Source of the DNA: Lysobacterales bacterium
Lineage (GTDB): Bacteria > Pseudomonadota > Gammaproteobacteria > Xanthomonadales > SZUA-36
DNA: 7,429 nt
Reading direction: 5' to 3'
Assembly (NCBI GenBank): GCA_030637665.1
Contig: DAOWGA010000094.1
Span: 1-7,429 of the forward strand
A model generated the notes under the pieces. The model was not told the origin of the DNA. It searched no databases and saw nothing but the letters and a program-made list of their open reading frames with translations. A program made the translations under genes and the position numbers. Positions 6,078 to 7,429 of the stretch are shown here, piece by piece. How positions within the stretch are numbered: position 1 is the first letter of the stretch; every line of letters begins with the position of its first letter.

Positions 6078-6138
6078 GTCTGTAGCGGGTTTTTGTTGAC
6101 TGGGTTACAGTTAGAATCGACTGTTGACCCCTTATCCC

Positions 6139-6166
6139 AGAACCTCGAGAAGCTATACGGGTCAAA
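6139..6166 (+). promoter_or_regulatory. Candidate sigma-E (RpoE)-like promoter of degQ
   Basis: AGAACCT (6139-6145), 15 bases, then GTCAAA (6161-6166) fits GGAACTT-N15/16-GTCTAA closely, including the AAC and GTC cores. Initiation would fall near 6172, leaving about 22 bases to the GTG start with the GGAG ribosome binding site in place. Control of DegP-class proteases by RpoE/AlgU is known in E. coli and Pseudomonas, which makes the match plausible. Confidence 0.5.
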
Positions 6167-6184
6167 CACTTGTTCGGCGAAACC

Positions 6185-6188
6185 GGAG
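6185..6188 (+). promoter_or_regulatory. Ribosome binding site deciding the GTG start of degQ
   Basis: GGAG stands six bases before GTG 6195-6197. This start gives a complete signal peptide, whereas the in-frame ATG at 6231 would delete its charged N-region and has no ribosome binding site. Confidence 0.65.
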
Positions 6189-6194
6189 CATGAA

Positions 6195-7429
6195 GTGCGG
6201 CAATATTTCAGATCAACAATTTTCTCTGTCATGGTGGCCTTCGGGCCGGCCCCGGCCGCCCTGGGCGCCCTTCCTGCTGTTGTCGATGGTGAGCCCCTGC
6301 CATCGCTGGCGCCGGTCCTGGAAACGGTGGTGCCGTCGGTTGTGAATATATACACGCAAACGCGTGTGCGCATTCGCAGCCCGCTGCTGGACGATCCGTT
6401 TTTTCGCCGCTTTTTCAATGTGCCTGACACCCCTCGCGAACGTGTTTCACAAAGCCTGGGTTCCGGTGTGATTGTTGATGCCGATCAGGGCTATGTGCTG
6501 ACCAACAATCATGTCATTTCGGGATCCACCGAGATTTCGGTAACCCTGGCGGATGGCAGGAGTTTTGAAGCTGAGCTGATCGGCACTGATCCGGATTCCG
6601 ATCTCGCGATGGTCCGGATTCCGGCTGAAAATCTGCGGGCGCTGCCCCTGGCGGATTCCAATCAGCTACGGGTTGGAGATTTCGTGGTTGCTGTCGGCAA
6701 TCCATTCGGCCTCGGCCAGACAGTGACTTCCGGGATTGTCAGCGCCCTTGGCCGGACCGGTTTTCGTGGTCTGGAGTTTCAAAATTTCATCCAGACCGAC
6801 GCTTCGATCAATCCAGGTAATTCCGGTGGCGCCCTGGTCAACCTGCGCGGTGAACTGGTCGGAATCAACAGTGCGATCTTCACACCCAGCGGCGGCAACG
6901 TTGGTATCGGATTTGCGATTCCTTCGGCCATGGCGAAGTACGTGATGGGCCAACTTGCGCAATTTGGTGAAGTCCGGCGCGGTACGCTGGGCGTTTATGT
7001 GCAAAACCTGACCGCTGAGTTGGCGGGCGCTTTTGGCGTGGAAAGCGGCAAGGGTGCACTGGTGGCCGAAGTCGCACAAGACTCAGCGGCTGATAATGCC
7101 GGAATCCAGGCCGGCGATGTCATAACCGAAATGGCGGGCTACCCGGTGAATAATGCCCAGGAGTTCAATAATCTGGAAGGGCAACTGCCGCTGGACGAAT
7201 CACTCACGGTCGAATTTATCCGGGATGGTGTTACCAGGCGGTTGGATTTGACCACCGCAGCTTTGAGGGATCTTGATGGTGGCACGATCGATCGGCGTCT
7301 GCGTAGTGCAAAATTCGAAGAATTGCCATTGAAGCTACGATCCGCACGGATTCAGGGGGTGCTGATTGCCGAGCTTGAATCGGGCAGCCGGATGGCCCGG
7401 AGTGGATTGCGCCCGGGTGACATCATTAC
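6195..7429 (+). CDS. degQ: DegQ/MucD-type periplasmic serine protease, truncated by window end
   Basis: 411 complete codons are present; the usual length is about 450-480, so part of the second PDZ domain lies beyond the window. HtrA-family enzymes degrade and hold misfolded periplasmic proteins. The signal peptide is residues 1-28 (VRQYFR, then STIFSVMVAFGPAPAALGALPA). The trypsin-like domain spans about 36-255, with catalytic His106 (TNNHVISG), Asp136 (DPDSDLAMV) and Ser210 (NPGNSGGAL), and GNPFGLGQTVTSGIVSALGR before the active site. The LA-loop region (about 60-87, SPLLDDPFFRRFFNVPDTPRER) is short, as in DegQ rather than DegP. PDZ1 is about 262-352 (GTLGVYVQNLT, GALVAEVAQDSAADNAGIQAGDVI). 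PDZ2 begins near 386 (QGVLIAELESGSRMARSGLRPGDII). Two PDZ domains and the cleavable signal argue against DegS. The GTG start rests on the GGAG site and the signal peptide. It may be driven by the sigma-E-like promoter at 6139-6166. Confidence 0.94.
   Translation, partial: MRQYFRSTIFSVMVAFGPAPAALGALPAVVDGEPLPSLAPVLETVVPSVVNIYTQTRVRIRSPLLDDPFFRRFFNVPDTPRERVSQSLGSGVIVDADQGYVLTNNHVISGSTEISVTLADGRSFEAELIGTDPDSDLAMVRIPAENLRALPLADSNQLRVGDFVVAVGNPFGLGQTVTSGIVSALGRTGFRGLEFQNFIQTDASINPGNSGGALVNLRGELVGINSAIFTPSGGNVGIGFAIPSAMAKYVMGQLAQFGEVRRGTLGVYVQNLTAELAGAFGVESGKGALVAEVAQDSAADNAGIQAGDVITEMAGYPVNNAQEFNNLEGQLPLDESLTVEFIRDGVTRRLDLTTAALRDLDGGTIDRRLRSAKFEELPLKLRSARIQGVLIAELESGSRMARSGLRPGDII

Noticed and set aside
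6094..6128. Direct repeat TGTTGAC at 6094-6100 and 6122-6128, 28 bases apart, upstream of degQ, considered as an operator or as -35 elements.
   Set aside because: Seven bases is short, neither copy has a good -10 at 16-18 bases, and the spacing is not a clear multiple of the helical turn.
6190..6345. ATG at 6190 (reading MKCGNISDQQ) as the start of a small gene before degQ.
   Set aside because: It is out of frame with the protease, which has a better start (GTG 6195) using the same GGAG site, and its translation has no recognisable content.

Overview
The window reads as a chromosomal stretch of a gammaproteobacterium-like Gram-negative. It carries a two-PDZ DegQ/MucD-type periplasmic protease, an outer-membrane barrel protein ending in Phe, several Sec signal peptides, a Xni-like stand-alone flap exonuclease and two possible RpoE-type promoters. 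GC content is moderate, by eye somewhat above half. No lineage below class can be named with confidence, and no rRNA, tRNA, CRISPR array, phage gene or toxin-antitoxin pair was seen.

Left part (1-374): there is no intact gene. Positions about 24-186 form a long imperfect palindrome that looks like a miniature inverted-repeat (MITE-like) element. Directly after it, 193-378 encodes in frame only the C-terminal tail of a TPR-type protein, whose stop overlaps the start of the next gene as ATGA. The simplest reading is an old operon whose first gene was mostly lost at the element.

Middle (375-5368): an outer-membrane barrel protein (+) converges on a two-gene minus-strand unit, a Nudix hydrolase followed after one base by an exported isoaspartyl peptidase/L-asparaginase. 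Divergent from the Nudix gene is a secreted protein with an N-terminal helical/TPR-like part and a beta-propeller, followed 11 bases later by a 5'-3' exonuclease. The exonuclease converges on an HNH endonuclease gene (-). The exonuclease stop codon lies inside a 15-base sequence resembling the ends of the palindromic element.

Right part (5981-7429): a 214-base divergent intergenic region holds a good sigma-70 promoter candidate for the HNH gene and a sigma-E-like promoter candidate for degQ, which runs off the window end inside its second PDZ domain. The same GAACC-N17-TCAAA arrangement occurs upstream of the secreted propeller gene, which suggests that both genes belong to one envelope-stress regulon.

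Most genes are recognisable housekeeping or envelope functions. The unusual material is the palindromic element with its gene remnant, the shared promoter motif, and the exported peptidase coupled to a cytosolic Nudix enzyme. I found no convincing new multi-gene defence or biosynthetic system.
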